5,504 nt of DNA, taken from NCBI GenBank assembly GCA_020342025.1, contig CP070840.1, positions 1,359,117 through 1,364,620 of the forward strand, read 5' to 3'. Origin of the DNA: Deltaproteobacteria bacterium (GTDB lineage: Bacteria > Desulfobacterota > DSM-4660 > Desulfatiglandales > HGW-15). The stretch's first letter is position 1. Each line of letters starts with the position of its first letter. The notes beneath the pieces were generated by a model, which was given only the letters and a program-made list of their open reading frames with translations, made no database searches and was not told where the DNA came from. Made by a program: the position numbers and the translations under genes. Below are positions 4,800 through 5,504 of this stretch, in pieces.

Positions 4800-5504
4800 G
4801 TGATATTTGAAAACAGGATGAAAAGGGCCTTAAAGGAAGGCAACGCGGTCTTTGGTCCCATGGTCTCCGAGATCAGAAGCCCGGGCATCGCTGTTCTGTT
4901 TGCTCAAGCTGGTTTTGACTTCTTCTTCATCGATATGGAGCACGCCTGCTTCACCTTCGAGACAGTCAGTGACATGATCATGGCCGCGCGTGCGGCCGGT
5001 ATTCCAGCCATCGTCAGGCCATCAAGCAGAGATTCACATGAATCCCTCTCCAAACCCCTTGACTCAGGGGCCTCAGGACTGCTGGTCCCTCAGATACAGA
5101 CCCGCCAGGAAGTGGAAAACGTGGTGAAATGGTGTCGGTATCAGCCTGTGGGGGAGCGGGGCATGGCCCTGGCGAGGCAACACACCTTTTTCCAGGCCGG
5201 GGATACTCTAGAGACGATGCGCCATTTGAACGAGGAGATCCTTATTGCCTTGCAGATAGAACATCGGGACGCCATTGAAAGACTCCCCGAACTTCTGTCT
5301 GTTCCCGGAATCGACGCGGCCTTTGTTGGGCCGGCCGACCTGTCAGCATCCCTGGGCAAACCGGGCCAGAGCGAGGACCCTGAGGTTGAGAAGGCGATCC
5401 GACGTGTGATCCAGGTATCTGAGGAGAAGGGCGTCATTCCTGGCATCCACACCAGCTCTGTGGAAAAGGCAAAATACTGGGTGGACCAAGGCATGAAAAT
5501 GATC
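4800..5504 (+). CDS. HpcH/HpaI-family class II aldolase, C-terminus cut by window edge
   Basis: There are 235 codons from a GTG at 4800 to the edge; full members have about 250-260, so about 20 residues are missing. AAGGAG (4790-4795, 4-base spacer) and a second GGAG at 4786-4789 support the GTG; the next in-frame ATG is 4818, which would remove the conserved N-terminal helix. The family catalyses reversible aldol cleavage of 4-hydroxy-2-oxo acids, usually giving pyruvate and an aldehyde, with a divalent metal. The catalytic positions of E. coli HpaI (His45, Arg70, Glu149, Asp175) map to His48 in DMEHA, Arg73 in IVRPS, Glu154 in LQIEH and Asp180 in VGPADLSASLG, with the same 25- and 26-residue spacings. 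GERGMALAR (118-126) fits the RG-containing substrate loop. The phrase PADLSASLG is a strong family signature. The aldehyde partner is unknown. It probably completes the catabolic set, but the 249-bp gap with repeats before it may give it separate control. Confidence 0.92.
   Translation, partial: MIFENRMKRALKEGNAVFGPMVSEIRSPGIAVLFAQAGFDFFFIDMEHACFTFETVSDMIMAARAAGIPAIVRPSSRDSHESLSKPLDSGASGLLVPQIQTRQEVENVVKWCRYQPVGERGMALARQHTFFQAGDTLETMRHLNEEILIALQIEHRDAIERLPELLSVPGIDAAFVGPADLSASLGKPGQSEDPEVEKAIRRVIQVSEEKGVIPGIHTSSVEKAKYWVDQGMKMI

Noticed and set aside
5141..5494. Minus-strand reading frame of 117 codons near the right edge
   Set aside because: It is antisense to the HpcH/HpaI aldolase gene, whose catalytic residues are all in frame on the plus strand.

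Overview
The window looks like a piece of a mid-GC bacterial chromosome. The most likely source is an anaerobic Deltaproteobacterium (Desulfobacterota type). This rests on the gene mix (HpcH/HpaI aldolase, SDR, D-2-hydroxyacid dehydrogenase, creatininase-family hydrolase, short nitroreductase), the 3-TM protein with a pilin-like tail, and a short GTCATTGCGAG-ended palindromic repeat of a kind often seen dispersed in such genomes. The taxonomy is inference; nothing here fixes it.

Left part (1-1553, all minus strand): the N-terminal 67 codons of an ECF-type RNA polymerase sigma factor run off the left edge. Upstream of it is a 179-residue membrane protein with three predicted transmembrane helices and a GspG-like soluble segment. 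Upstream of that is a 186-residue FMN nitroreductase-family protein with a good GTG start, Shine-Dalgarno site and promoter.

Divergent control region (1554-1828): it carries the nitroreductase promoter on the minus strand, a packed set of overlapping inverted repeats, a consensus -35 box (TTGACA) pointing right, and dyads just downstream of that box that could be operators.

Right part (1829-5504, all plus strand): a likely catabolic gene set reads rightward. It encodes a D-isomer-specific 2-hydroxyacid dehydrogenase, a creatininase-family amidohydrolase, an SDR oxidoreductase and an HpcH/HpaI-type class II aldolase cut by the right edge after 235 codons. The first three genes are spaced 49 and 66 bp apart and probably share a transcript. 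A 249-bp gap separates the aldolase; it holds a 123-bp palindromic repeat element and a second perfect 9-bp dyad.

Taken together, the plus-strand genes could oxidise a hydroxyl, hydrolyse an amide (perhaps cyclic) and split a hydroxy-oxo acid by retro-aldol cleavage to pyruvate or a related 2-oxo acid. The substrate cannot be read from the sequence. This set is the best candidate for an undescribed pathway here; I see no defence, phage or CRISPR system.
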